A stretch of DNA of 64,000 nt from Bacillota bacterium (GTDB lineage: Bacteria; Bacillota; Clostridia; Lachnospirales; Lachnospiraceae), in the NCBI GenBank assembly GCA_023391695.1, contig JAEWAK010000060.1, forward strand, positions 124,001 to 188,000, read 5' to 3'. The notes under the pieces were generated by a model. It made no database searches, had not been told where the DNA came from, and saw only the letters and a program-made list of their open reading frames with translations. The translations under genes were made by a program, and so were the position numbers. The stretch's first letter is position 1; every line of letters starts with the position of its first letter. This document shows, piece after piece, positions 1-8,524 of the stretch.

Positions 1-915
1 GTAAGCCTGATACTTAGCGTACTTTTGCTGACATCCCTTCTGGCAGCGTGCCAGGGGAAAGACAGCGGGACAGACACACCTGCACCGACAGGTGATGACA
101 GCGGTGCTAAAACGGTTGAAAGCACTGATAATACAGGCAGTGGAGAGACAACAGCTTCCGAATATCCGGCTGATGTGCAGACAATCATTGACCGGGGCGT
201 TTTAAGGGTCGGTGTTAAGAATGCCGTAGTCGGCTTTGGCTATCAGGATCCGTTGACACAGGAATACAGCGGGCTTGAGATTACCCTGGCGCAGAAAATT
301 GCGGAGGATCTTGGCATTGATGTAGAGTTTACCGCCGTTACTGCCGCGACGCGTACGGAGCTTCTGGATTCGGGAGATATTGACTGCGTTTTAGCAACAT
401 TTACCATTACGGATGAAAGAAAGGAAAGCTGGGATTTCTCCACTCCTTATTTTACAGATTATGTTACCGTTCTGGTTGAAAATGCATCCGGCATTACCTC
501 ACTGGAAGGTTTGGCGGATAAGAAAGTCGGTGTATCTTCCGGTTCTACATCAGCCAAAGCCTTAGTGAAAGCAATGATTGACGGAGAATTTATAAGCGGG
601 GACAATTTTAATGAAGAGACCTTTGATCCGGCAACCTGGACCGAAGGAGTTTCTTTCCATCAGTATGATGATTATCCGACTATTTCCACCGCATTAAGTG
701 CCGGTGAAATTGATGCATTTTGTGTGGATAAATCTATCCTTGCCGCTTACAACTCGGATAGCCGTTCTTATATAGCTGATAAATTTTCACCTCAGGATTA
801 TGGGGTAGCCACGAAAAAAGGTTCAGGACTTACCTCTGTTATTGAAGGGCTGATTACAGGTTGGCTGGCAGATGGAACGGTTGACGGTTTAATCGCTGAA
901 AACGGATTGGAATAA
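1..915 (+). CDS. Amino-acid ABC transporter substrate-binding lipoprotein (5' end cut off)
   Basis: The reading frame is open from base 1, and its first codons encode a hydrophobic stretch ending in a lipobox (L-A-A-C), so the true start lies upstream of the window. After the lipid-attachment Cys comes a Ser/Thr/Gly/Glu-rich tether, then a type-3 solute-binding fold (SBP_bac_3). The fold begins with the typical I-x-x-R-G-V-L-R-V-G-V strand, and further in has the block around DCVLATFTITDERK followed by FSTPYFTDYVTVLV. This extracellular lipoprotein captures a polar amino acid and passes it to the two permeases directly downstream. No ATPase gene is visible here; it may lie upstream of base 1. 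The family call is firm; the exact ligand cannot be read from the sequence. Confidence 0.93.
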   Translation, partial: VSLILSVLLLTSLLAACQGKDSGTDTPAPTGDDSGAKTVESTDNTGSGETTASEYPADVQTIIDRGVLRVGVKNAVVGFGYQDPLTQEYSGLEITLAQKIAEDLGIDVEFTAVTAATRTELLDSGDIDCVLATFTITDERKESWDFSTPYFTDYVTVLVENASGITSLEGLADKKVGVSSGSTSAKALVKAMIDGEFISGDNFNEETFDPATWTEGVSFHQYDDYPTISTALSAGEIDAFCVDKSILAAYNSDSRSYIADKFSPQDYGVATKKGSGLTSVIEGLITGWLADGTVDGLIAENGLE

Positions 916-997
916 TCCGTTTAGCCGTTTGTTTTTACCTGCAGCAAAGCGGAAGGTGAATAACCGCTTTGACTTAAAAATGACAGGAGGAAATGTA

Positions 998-1729
998 GTG
1001 GATGGTTTATTTTCTATAACTGCATGGGAGAAGGTATGGACATATCGTGCTACCTTTCTATTGGGTTTATATAATACAGGCAGAATGGCGCTGTTCGCTT
1101 TGTTATTATCACTGATCCTGGGGATATTTTTCGGATTGATGGCCACCAGCGGCAGGAAAGTCCTGGAAGGAATAAGCCGTGTCTATGTGGAGTTGATTCA
1201 AAATACACCACTGATTCTTCAACTGTGTTTCCTGTATTATGCTTTGGCATTTTCAGGGAAAAGTCTTGGAATTATTATTACAGGAACTCTTTCACTGGGA
1301 ATATATCATGGGGCTTATATGGCCGAAGTTGTCCGGGCCGGTATTGGCGCCATCTCCAAAGGCCAGTTTGAAGCTGCGGATTCCCAGGGGTTTAATTATA
1401 TAGAAAAAATGTATTATATCATTTTACCCCAAAGTATTAAGATCATATTGCCGCCAATGGTAAATCAGATTGTAAACCTGATTAAAAATACATCATGCCT
1501 TTATATTATAGGAGGAGCGGATCTGATATCCCTGACTTACAGCTTTGTGACAGGTGCGACCACAGGAGGGGCATATGCACCGGCTTATCTGGTAAGCGGC
1601 CTGTTGTTCTTTGTTGTTTGTTTCCCCCTCTCCACTCTGGCAAGTATATGGGAAAATTCCCTTAAAAAGCGGGATCTTAAGACTGCTGACGGGGGTAAGA
1701 CCATTTCGGAAGGGATGGTGGCAAAATAA
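998..1729 (+). CDS. Amino-acid ABC transporter permease
   Basis: Integral membrane permease of the His/Glu/Gln/Arg/opine type (243 aa). The EAA loop, which docks on the ATPase, is clear: E-V-V-R-A-G-I-G-A-I-S-K-G-Q-F-E-A-A, followed by a G-F and L-P-Q. The frame stays open upstream to a TTG at 929, but an AGGAGG at 985-990 sits seven bases before the GTG at 998, and the hydrophobic protein begins just after, so I chose GTG. The stop overlaps the start of the next permease by one base (TAATG), which indicates translational coupling. The protein pairs with the second permease to form a heterodimeric channel fed by the upstream lipoprotein. Confidence 0.92.
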   Translation: MDGLFSITAWEKVWTYRATFLLGLYNTGRMALFALLLSLILGIFFGLMATSGRKVLEGISRVYVELIQNTPLILQLCFLYYALAFSGKSLGIIITGTLSLGIYHGAYMAEVVRAGIGAISKGQFEAADSQGFNYIEKMYYIILPQSIKIILPPMVNQIVNLIKNTSCLYIIGGADLISLTYSFVTGATTGGAYAPAYLVSGLLFFVVCFPLSTLASIWENSLKKRDLKTADGGKTISEGMVAK

Positions 1730-2496
1730 TGAATACGTTGGAAGACAGTTTATCCATATTGAAAAATCCGGCAGTCCTTAACTATATATTGAAAGGTGTT
1801 GCCTTTACAATTATAATCTCTGTCGTAGCAGTTGGGATCGGTGTCCTTTTAGGCTCCATCCTGGCACTTGTGCGCAACTATTGTACAACCGGAAGGACGA
1901 GAGTATTCAAGTGGCTGGCCACAGCTTATATTGAGGTTTTCAGGAATACACCGCTGCTGTTGTGGATATTCATCTGTTTAGTATTTTTTCCGTTTCCGGA
2001 AGTGCTGTCCAAAAAGATGTTTGGACTTACCTCAGTCGAGGTTAAACTTTTATTTAAAGGAGCTACGGCACTGATTTTGTTTACTTCTTCCGTTATTGCC
2101 GAAATCGTACGGGGAGGGCTCAACTCCGTAGCCCAGGGGCAATTTGAAGCGGGGCATTCCCAGGGCTTTAATACGGTACAGATTATGATCTATATCGTAT
2201 TGCCTCAAGCTTACCGGAATATCATACCCACCTTGCTCAGCCAGGTTATCACGACCATAAAAGACTCCTCATACTTGGCGAATATTGCAGTTATAGAGCT
2301 GATGTCAAGGGTAAAGACATTATTAAGTGCGGCGAATAAATACAATGGTACCGGATCGGTAAATGTATCGGATGTATTTGTACTGTTTGGTGTTGCGGCT
2401 GTTATCTACTTCATAATCAATTTTACTTTATCTTCCCTGGTCAGATATATGCAAAAGCATCCGCGCATACCAAAGGGTGCAGCCCGTGTGTCCTGA
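1729..2496 (+). CDS. Amino-acid ABC transporter permease, second subunit
   Basis: A 255-residue permease of the same family as its upstream neighbour, with an EAA loop reading E-I-V-R-G-G-L-N-S-V-A-Q-G-Q-F-E-A-G and a following L-P-Q-A-Y-R. Several hydrophobic segments span the length. The ATG overlaps the TAA of the preceding gene. Two similar permeases in tandem are standard for heteromeric amino-acid importers. The next gene in the same direction is a cytidylate-kinase-like protein 80 bases on, and no ATPase follows. Confidence 0.92.
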   Translation: MNTLEDSLSILKNPAVLNYILKGVAFTIIISVVAVGIGVLLGSILALVRNYCTTGRTRVFKWLATAYIEVFRNTPLLLWIFICLVFFPFPEVLSKKMFGLTSVEVKLLFKGATALILFTSSVIAEIVRGGLNSVAQGQFEAGHSQGFNTVQIMIYIVLPQAYRNIIPTLLSQVITTIKDSSYLANIAVIELMSRVKTLLSAANKYNGTGSVNVSDVFVLFGVAAVIYFIINFTLSSLVRYMQKHPRIPKGAARVS

Positions 2497-2576
2497 CAGG
2501 TTAGCGCCGCAGCAAAGAGGTATTCATATATCCGCTTTGAATTCAGAGAGGCAGATAGAAACAGGAGGTCTTATTT

Positions 2577-3173
2577 TTGGAAAACTATGTAGTTACAATT
2601 TCAAGACAATTTGCCAGCTTTGGCCGTTCAATCGCACAGAAGATGTCGGAGGAACTCCGGATTGAATTCTATGACAGAGATATCGTGGAAGCAACTGCAA
2701 AACGGATGGGGCAGCCCATTCCCGTTATCAGCAATGAAGAAGAAAATTCGAATTCCATATTCTTCCGCAGAAAATATCCTTTGGGTATGGGAGTTGCCAA
2801 TATCCAGGACGAGATTTTTAATGTTCAGACCAACATTATACGTGATATTGCGGAAAAGGAGTCGTGTATTATTGTCGGACGGTGCGCGGGCAGTGTGCTC
2901 AAAGACCATCCCCGCTGCCTGAATATCTATGTCTATTCACCCTATGAGTGCAGATTAAAAAACTGTACGGATGTCTTGCAGATGGATCTTAAAGTTGCGA
3001 AGAAGATGATTAAGGAAGTTGACAAAGCAAGGGAGAATTACCGGTACCGTTATTGTCCCGAAGTGGATAATGTCTATGACGGTTATGACATTATGATTGA
3101 CAGCAGCCGTTTCGGAATCGATAAGACTGCAAAAACCCTGGCGGACCTTGTAAAAAGTACGTTCCTGTCGTAA
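2577..3173 (+). CDS. Cytidylate kinase-like family protein
   Basis: A 198-aa P-loop protein that starts V-T-I-S-R-Q-F-A-S-F-G-R-S-I-A, the signature opening of the cytidylate-kinase-like family (PF13189). It continues with a Y-D-R-D-I-V segment and I-I-V-G-R-C-A-G, all typical of that family. The start is a TTG with AGGAGG at 2563-2568. Members resemble CMP kinase, but their substrate is mostly unproven; they often sit beside transporters in Firmicutes. It may be co-transcribed with the amino-acid importer and ends at a strong terminator. Family assignment is confident; function is not. Confidence 0.82.
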   Translation: MENYVVTISRQFASFGRSIAQKMSEELRIEFYDRDIVEATAKRMGQPIPVISNEEENSNSIFFRRKYPLGMGVANIQDEIFNVQTNIIRDIAEKESCIIVGRCAGSVLKDHPRCLNIYVYSPYECRLKNCTDVLQMDLKVAKKMIKEVDKARENYRYRYCPEVDNVYDGYDIMIDSSRFGIDKTAKTLADLVKSTFLS

Positions 3174-3181
3174 ATCTCTTG

Positions 3182-3215
3182 AAAGAAGCCGAAAGTAAAT
3201 CAATCGGCTTCTTTT
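3182..3215 (+). terminator. Rho-independent terminator after the kinase-like gene
   Basis: An 11-bp inverted repeat (AAAGAAGCCGA at 3182-3192 and TCGGCTTCTTT at 3204-3214) ends in a T run, nine bases after the stop codon. It closes the importer/kinase operon. Confidence 0.85.
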
Positions 3216-3234
3216 GCATATAAAACGTTTTCGC

Positions 3235-3263
3235 TTTACAAATAATTTACAATATGGTAAAAT
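3235..3263 (+). promoter_or_regulatory. Probable promoter with a long leader before the pectate lyase
   Basis: TTTACA at 3235-3240 and TAAAAT at 3258-3263 are separated by 17 bases, a good sigma-A match. It lies about 530 bases upstream of the pectate lyase, with no convincing gene between. If used, the mRNA would carry a long structured 5' leader. Confidence 0.5.
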
Positions 3264-3589
3264 ATGTATATCATCGGCAATGGGGATATATTTTTGCCAA
3301 AGTTATGTATGGGAGAATAAATTTTTAATAAGGAGATGAAGGAGATGAAGGATATGATTGTATGTGTATAATGGATCGATTAATTGCAGTATAATCCCAC
3401 TTGAGTAATTTTCTTACCTGAAAAATATGTCAGACACAATTTGGACTATTCGCAGGCTCTTGCCAATATGGACTTTCTTGGTGTTCACCTTAGTGACTCA
3501 TTTTATAATTTTTCTTATCTTCTTTTCAAAAAAGGAACGGGAAAGGCTCCCTGGATTACAGAAGTATATTATCCAAACAATCACAAGCA

Positions 3590-3705
3590 ACCCGGCAGAT
3601 TTCTGATCTGCGGCACCGGGTGTTTCTGTAACAGTACGAAAGTGATCAACTCTGCCTGTGCAGCCGCCGGCAGTTGGACAACCCGGAGCAAAAAACGATC
3701 CGGGT
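3590..3705 (+). ncRNA. Three-hairpin structured leader upstream of the pectate lyase
   Basis: Three consecutive helices can be drawn by eye. 3590-3621 pairs ACCCG/CGGGT around an inner GCAGAT/ATCTGC. 3647-3676 pairs CAACT-GCC with GGCAGTTG, with a two-base bulge. 3681-3705 pairs ACCCGGA/TCCGGGT. The rest of 3264-3780 holds no ORF with a ribosome binding site. I checked for the conserved cores of c-di-GMP classes I and II and other common riboswitches and did not recognise one. It could be a cis-regulatory RNA or only stable UTR structure. Confidence 0.4.
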
Positions 3706-3794
3706 ACCCGAAAATAGGGGAATTAACATTTTAGGAATGGTAACTACCAGTAGGAATGTTTAATTTGTAAAATAATTAATGGAGGTAAAATATT

Positions 3795-5183
3795 ATGAAG
3801 TGTTTCAAACGTATCAAATGTATCGTACTTTGTTTGGCGTTAGGGTTTACTATGTTATATACCGTACCATCCATAATGTCTGTGAACGCCGCAACCACGG
3901 TTGCCCATAATTTCACAACCAGTGGGACAAGCAGTTCTTTTTTTTCAATCTCAGGGAATCTTTCCACCTCTAAGGGAACTGTTACTTATAATGGTTTAAC
4001 GCTTACGCAGTGCCTGAAAATTGAAACTTCAACCAATATCAGCTTTACGACGACAGGAACATCCACATTAAAATTAGTATTTAATAATGCCGATGGCACT
4101 CGGATAAAAGTGGACGGAACGAATTATGCAATGACAGGCGGGCTTGTGAGTGTATCCCTGGGAGCAGGTGCACATACCATTACAAAGACAGACGTGGCAA
4201 ATCTTTACTACATAGAACTTACAACGGATGGAGGCGTTACACCGACCGTTACGCCGACCGCTACACCAACCGCTACACCCACAGTTACGCCAACCGTTAC
4301 ACCGCCGCCCACAAGCGGTGACATTATTCTTTCACCTGGCGGTTCTGTAACCTTACAGGACGCAATTAATACGGTACAAGCTGGAAAGGCAATCTATTTG
4401 AAAGCCGGGTCGTATAAATATTCATCAACGATTCTTATCGCAGAGGGAAATAACGGTACTTCCAGCGCAATGAAAAAAATATATGCCTATGGTGACGGAG
4501 AACCGATTGTTGACTTTTCAGCCATGTCTGAAAATAGTTCTAACAGAGGTATTGTTTTAGCAGCTAACTACTGGCATGTAAGAGGAATCACAATTAAAGG
4601 CGCAGGTGACAACGGAATGCTCCTTGCCGGACATAATAATAAAATTGAAGATTGTACCTTTAGGGAAAACCATGATTCAGGGCTTCAATTGTCAAGGTAT
4701 AATACATCCTATAATTCAATTAGCCAATGGCCCAGTAATAATCTGGTTACCGGTTGCTTATCGACGGAAAATGTAGATTCGGGACGTGAAGATGCAGATG
4801 GTTTTGCAGCGAAATTAACCTGCGGGAACGGCAATAAGTTTGTAGACTGTATTGCGATTTACAATTGTGACGATGGATGGGATTTATATACGAAATCGGA
4901 TACAGGGGCTATCGGTGTAGTTACGATGGAAAATTGTGAAGCTTCCTATAACGGAAAATTTACCGACGGTTCAGTGACAGGCGGAGATGGAAACGGATTT
5001 AAACTTGGGGATGATACGGCATCCGTACCTCATGTATTAAGAAACTGTAAAGCCAATTATAATGCAAAGCATGGTTACACAGGAAATGGCAATCCGGCAA
5101 CCTTTATCATGGACAATTGCACCGGTACCGGAAATGGCGGAAAGCTTTTTGACAGAATTACAAGTACAACATCCGGTTCATAA
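3795..5183 (+). CDS. Secreted pectate lyase, polysaccharide lyase family 9
   Basis: A 462-aa secreted enzyme that should cleave polygalacturonate by calcium-dependent beta-elimination. Residues 1-33 are a Sec signal peptide (basic start, hydrophobic core, V-N-A-A). Residues about 36-145 form a beta-rich domain of the type attached to lyases, perhaps carbohydrate-binding. Residues 148-175 are a Thr-Pro linker. From about 177 runs a right-handed parallel beta-helix with recurring N-x-I-x-x-C rungs. The PL9 calcium site is visible: Asp335 and Asp359, Asp360, Asp363 have the same 24-residue spacing as Asp209 and Asp233/234/237 of Dickeya Pel9A. Lys404 in N-G-F-K-L-G is the likely catalytic base. 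ATG follows GGAGGT at 3781-3786. It is monocistronic and the only clearly secreted carbohydrate enzyme here. Confidence 0.9.
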   Translation: MKCFKRIKCIVLCLALGFTMLYTVPSIMSVNAATTVAHNFTTSGTSSSFFSISGNLSTSKGTVTYNGLTLTQCLKIETSTNISFTTTGTSTLKLVFNNADGTRIKVDGTNYAMTGGLVSVSLGAGAHTITKTDVANLYYIELTTDGGVTPTVTPTATPTATPTVTPTVTPPPTSGDIILSPGGSVTLQDAINTVQAGKAIYLKAGSYKYSSTILIAEGNNGTSSAMKKIYAYGDGEPIVDFSAMSENSSNRGIVLAANYWHVRGITIKGAGDNGMLLAGHNNKIEDCTFRENHDSGLQLSRYNTSYNSISQWPSNNLVTGCLSTENVDSGREDADGFAAKLTCGNGNKFVDCIAIYNCDDGWDLYTKSDTGAIGVVTMENCEASYNGKFTDGSVTGGDGNGFKLGDDTASVPHVLRNCKANYNAKHGYTGNGNPATFIMDNCTGTGNGGKLFDRITSTTSGS

Positions 5184-5280
5184 TTACCGTAGCCTAAAGC
5201 TGCACAGGGAGATTGAACAGGGCAAAGCACGGTATTGGTTATAGTTTGCGTAAATTCAATTTGTATTCTGAAATATTTTA

Positions 5281-5325
5281 AATTGCCAACTTTGTTCCTT
5301 AATGGGAATAGAGTTGGCAATTATT
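5281..5325 (+). terminator. Terminator hairpin after the pectate lyase
   Basis: An 11-bp inverted repeat (AATTGCCAACT at 5281-5291, AGTTGGCAATT at 5312-5322) is followed by a weakly T-rich tail. It lies 98 bases beyond the lyase stop. Confidence 0.6.
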
Positions 5326-5353
5326 ACTTTATGCCCGTTTTTGGAGAGGTATC

Positions 5354-5382
5354 TTGACAAAGATAACGAACTCTGCTATTTT
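5354..5382 (+). promoter_or_regulatory. Promoter of the DeoR-type regulator
   Basis: TTGACA at 5354-5359, a 17-base spacer and TATTTT at 5377-5382, about 50 bases before the TTG start of the regulator. Confidence 0.55.
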
Positions 5383-5431
5383 GCTTATCAGAAGGACTCT
5401 GTGGCCGGCGGTTACTTAAGGAGGTGAGAGG

Positions 5432-6178
5432 TTGCTGAAAGAGGAACGACAACAATATGTATTAAATGAACTCTATAAAAATGGAAAGGTTGTTGTGAAT
5501 GATCTTTCCGTGCAGTTTAAAATATCCAGGGATACCATTCGAAGGGACTTGAGTGAATTAGAGACGCAAGGGGTTTTAAAACGTGTATTTGGCGGTGCCA
5601 TTCCTTATAAGTTACCCGTTCCTGATATTGATGTGCGTAATCATGTCCAAAAAAGTGAGAAGTATATCATTGCGAAAAAAGCGCTTGGATTCATCAAAAA
5701 AGATAGTATGATTGCAATCGACGGAGGAAGCACAAATCTGATTCTGGCTTCGCTTCTGCCGCTTTCCATTTCCCTCCGGGTAGTCACAAACAGCTTTCCG
5801 GTAGCCAATGAATTGAGGAAAAGACCAAAGGTAGAGGTGATTTTTATTGGGGGAAGATGTGATAAAGGTTCCCAGACAACGATAGGGGATATGGCAATTA
5901 TGCAATTGCAGAACTTTCATTTTGACCAGTGTTATATCGGGGTGTATGCAATGGATTCAAAAAACGGCGCGAGTATTCCTTCACCTTATGAAGCAGAAGC
6001 GGGAGTCAAGCAGCGGTTGATCGGATGCAGTGAGGAAGTGATAGTAATGTGTACGGTGGATAAGCTTGAAAAAAAAGCAAATTACAGGATATGTTCTGTG
6101 GATGAAATCAGTAAAATAGTCTGTGAAAATCCGGTGAACGAAAAACTGAACGGAAAATACAAAAATAAAATCATCTAA
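5432..6178 (+). CDS. DeoR/GlpR family transcriptional regulator
   Basis: A 248-aa sugar-phosphate-responsive regulator. Residues 1-60 are the DeoR helix-turn-helix (L-K-E-E-R-Q start; D-T-I-R-R-D-L-S-E-L-E recognition helix). The C-terminal DeoR sensor domain has the I-A-I-D-G-G-S-T-N phosphate-binding loop. The start is TTG with AAGGAGGT at 5418-5425. The gene ends at its own terminator, so it is transcribed separately from the oxidoreductase/isomerase pair that follows. That pair is the likely target, since its promoter carries two inverted repeats. DeoR proteins usually repress nearby sugar catabolism and are released by a sugar phosphate; the actual ligand is unknown. Confidence 0.9.
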   Translation: MLKEERQQYVLNELYKNGKVVVNDLSVQFKISRDTIRRDLSELETQGVLKRVFGGAIPYKLPVPDIDVRNHVQKSEKYIIAKKALGFIKKDSMIAIDGGSTNLILASLLPLSISLRVVTNSFPVANELRKRPKVEVIFIGGRCDKGSQTTIGDMAIMQLQNFHFDQCYIGVYAMDSKNGASIPSPYEAEAGVKQRLIGCSEEVIVMCTVDKLEKKANYRICSVDEISKIVCENPVNEKLNGKYKNKII

Positions 6179-6206
6179 GCACGCACTTCATATGCGTGCT
6201 TTCTTT
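6177..6206 (+). terminator. Terminator after the DeoR regulator
   Basis: A perfect 9-bp stem (AAGCACGCA at 6177-6185, TGCGTGCTT at 6193-6201) followed by TCTTT. It overlaps the regulator's stop codon. Confidence 0.85.
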
Positions 6207-6214
6207 GACTTTTC

Positions 6215-6271
6215 TTGAAAACATGCAAAAATAAGCATATTATTGTGATTAAAACAGCATGAATAAATGCT
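6215..6271 (+). promoter_or_regulatory. Promoter with two inverted repeats before the oxidoreductase
   Basis: TTGAAA at 6215-6220 and TATTAT at 6238-6243 have a 17-base spacer. Inverted repeat ATGC-N8-GCAT (6223-6238) lies inside the spacer, and the similar AGCAT-N6-ATGCT (6256-6271) lies at the start of the transcript. Two alike palindromes across a promoter suggest a repressor operator, with the adjacent DeoR protein as the natural candidate. The binding partner is inference. Confidence 0.5.
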
Positions 6272-6301
6272 AAAATGGTCTCGAAAGGTGAGGTGGCCAT
6301 T

Positions 6302-7390
6302 ATGAAGCTAAATGTAAAAAAAGAAAACAATTGTTTAAAAATAGGTATTTTAGGCTGCGGTACTATTTGCCAGGCGGCACATTTTGAAGCTGCGGTAAAA
6401 GCGAAGAATATAAAATTGGTTGCAATTTGTGATGTGGCGGAAGATTTGCTGGCCAAAATGGCGGCAGTCTATTCGCCGAAGAGAGTTTATAAGGATTATT
6501 CCGAGATGTTAAAAGATACGGAAATAGAGGCTGTTATCATCGGTATTGGTGACCAGTTTCATGCAGTATGTACAAAGCAGGCCCTTCTGGCCGGAAAACA
6601 TGTACTGGTGGAAAAACCTTTGGGAGTCAATCTTACAGAATGTGAGGAACTGCGGAATATTGCCAAAGAAAAGGGTTTTATTGTACAGGTAGGAAATATG
6701 AAACGCTTTGACGGCGGGCTTGAGTTTGCCAGAAAATTCATTCGGGAAGAAATCGGAGAAGTCACTACTTTTAAGGCCTGGTATTGTGACAGTACGGGCC
6801 GGTACCAGGTTTGTGATAACGTTATGCCGCCAATTTATTCAAGCCCCAATATGAAAAAACCGGCAGGAAATCCGAAGGCAGATCTGGAAAAATATTATCT
6901 CCTGGGTCATGGGAGTCACTTATTTGATACTGCAAGATATCTGATGGGGAATATTACCAGTGTGGAAACCAAACATGTTGTAAAAGGAAATCTGTATTCC
7001 TGGCTGATTGCATGTGATTTTGAAAATGGTGCAATCGGAAACCTGGATTTGACAATCGCAGTGCGTGCCGACTGGCATGAGGGAATTCAAATTTATGGAA
7101 CGAAGGGTACCGTTTTTGGGAAAATATATAACCCATGGCTCCTCAGAACCTCAGAAGTTGAATGTTGTAATGAGATGACCGGAGAAATAAAAAAAACATA
7201 TGAACCGGACGGACATTTTTACCGGCGCCAATTAGAAAGTTTTACAGAAGTGATTTTAGATGGGAAAGAACAGACAGGTGCTGACCTGGATGATGGGATT
7301 GCAGCACTGAGAGCAATTATTGCATCCTATGAATCCCATAAAAATAACGGACAAAAAATATATTTGAAGAATATGACAGGAGGAATTTAA
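6302..7390 (+). CDS. Gfo/Idh/MocA family oxidoreductase
   Basis: A 362-aa NAD(P)-dependent sugar or inositol-type dehydrogenase. The N-terminal Rossmann fold shows I-G-I-L-G-C-G-T-I near residue 15, and V-E-K-P-L-G-V, the family's E-K-P motif. The C-terminal half is the alpha/beta substrate domain, with G-H-G-S-H-L-F-D-T providing a candidate catalytic His/Asp. An in-frame ATG at 6275 has no ribosome binding site, whereas the ATG at 6302 follows AAAGGTGAGG, so I use 6302. The next gene, a TIM-barrel sugar isomerase, begins on the base after the stop. Such pairs oxidise and isomerise cyclitols or unusual sugars; the substrate is unknown. Confidence 0.88.
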   Translation: MKLNVKKENNCLKIGILGCGTICQAAHFEAAVKAKNIKLVAICDVAEDLLAKMAAVYSPKRVYKDYSEMLKDTEIEAVIIGIGDQFHAVCTKQALLAGKHVLVEKPLGVNLTECEELRNIAKEKGFIVQVGNMKRFDGGLEFARKFIREEIGEVTTFKAWYCDSTGRYQVCDNVMPPIYSSPNMKKPAGNPKADLEKYYLLGHGSHLFDTARYLMGNITSVETKHVVKGNLYSWLIACDFENGAIGNLDLTIAVRADWHEGIQIYGTKGTVFGKIYNPWLLRTSEVECCNEMTGEIKKTYEPDGHFYRRQLESFTEVILDGKEQTGADLDDGIAALRAIIASYESHKNNGQKIYLKNMTGGI

Positions 7391-8221
7391 ATGCAGATTG
7401 GAATATTTTCAAAAACCTTTGAGGGTAATTTAGAGACAGTTTTCCATAAGATGAGTGCATTGGGAATATATCACTCGCAATTTAATCTTGCTTCGGCCGG
7501 AATGGAAACGTTACCGGATCATATGAATGAAATGACCTTAAAAAAGATTAAAGCTACGGCAAAAAAATATAAAATTACTTTGGATGCTCTGTCCGGCACA
7601 TTTAATATGATAGATCCCAATATACGGAACAGGGAAGAAGGAATCAGGCGGTTTGGAGTATTATGTGAGATTGCGGCCATATTGGAAATCCCCGTTGTTA
7701 CCTTGTGTACCGGTTCGAAGAACCCGCAAAGTAAATGGAAATGGGATGATAAAAATCTCAGCAGTGAGGCGTGGAAGGAGCTATTGGAAACGACAGAGCA
7801 GATTTTAACATTTGCATATAAAAACAATATAATTCTCGGTATAGAAACAGAAGCAAGCAATATTATTAACACACCTCTAAGGGCAGGAAAATATCTGGAT
7901 TATTTTAAGAGTAAGCACTTAGGAATTATTATGGACGGAGCCAATCTGTTTCTGCCTTCACAGATCAGTAATATGGAAGCTGTGCTAAAGGAGGCATTTG
8001 AATTGCTGGGCAAAGACATTGTGCTTGCACATGCAAAAGATATTTCTAATGAAAATGAACTGGATTTTGTTGCAGCCGGAGAAGGTGAATTGAATTTTGA
8101 TATTTATATTCAATTACTTAGAAAATATAACTATCAGGGCCCGTTAATTATGCATGGATTGTCGGAAAAACAAATTCCCGGCAGCATGGAATTTTTGAAA
8201 GGGAAATTAAGTCATGCCTGA
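7391..8221 (+). CDS. Sugar phosphate isomerase/epimerase family TIM-barrel protein
   Basis: A 276-aa AP-endonuclease-2-like TIM barrel (xylose isomerase-like, as in IolE, IolI and related epimerases). Metal-ligand patterns are visible: G-I-E-T-E near residue 155, I-I-M-D-G-A-N with D about 178, L-A-H-A-K-D near 214, and G-E-G-E-L-N-F about 236. AGGAGG lies just before the ATG, and the gene abuts the upstream dehydrogenase, so the two form an operon. It probably acts on the same sugar or inositol intermediate as the dehydrogenase. No cofactor or substrate can be named. Confidence 0.85.
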   Translation: MQIGIFSKTFEGNLETVFHKMSALGIYHSQFNLASAGMETLPDHMNEMTLKKIKATAKKYKITLDALSGTFNMIDPNIRNREEGIRRFGVLCEIAAILEIPVVTLCTGSKNPQSKWKWDDKNLSSEAWKELLETTEQILTFAYKNNIILGIETEASNIINTPLRAGKYLDYFKSKHLGIIMDGANLFLPSQISNMEAVLKEAFELLGKDIVLAHAKDISNENELDFVAAGEGELNFDIYIQLLRKYNYQGPLIMHGLSEKQIPGSMEFLKGKLSHA

Positions 8222-8317
8222 TTTTATTCATAATAATATCTGCGTTGACTATTCTGTAAGCGGTATTGGGCAGTTTAATCATTTATTATGATAAAAACCA
8301 TAATCGGGTGAAATTAG

Positions 8318-8347
8318 TTTACATTCCATATATACCTGTGATAAAAT
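8318..8347 (+). promoter_or_regulatory. Promoter of the histidine phosphatase gene
   Basis: TTTACA at 8318-8323, an 18-base spacer and TAAAAT at 8342-8347. The transcript would carry a leader of about 170 bases that can form a GGGATT/AATCCC stem near 8396-8422. The rest of the 8222-8524 gap shows nothing else. Confidence 0.5.
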
Positions 8348-8524
8348 TTAAAAATATATGACTATAGAATCAAGATTGAGTATGGGCGTAAGGGTGGGAT
8401 TGTGCTTAAAATCCAAAATCCCGGACTGGTATTATGAGATCCTGCTTCTAATAAATTAATGTGTAAACATGAAATGAAATCTCTCCAGGTGGATGAGAAA
8501 AAGAAAGAACAAGAGGTAAATATT

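Noticed and set aside
3441..3734. 97-codon plus-strand ORF between the kinase-like gene and the pectate lyase
   Set aside because: TTG start without a ribosome binding site, and composition that is not protein-like. It runs through the three hairpins, so a leader is the better reading.
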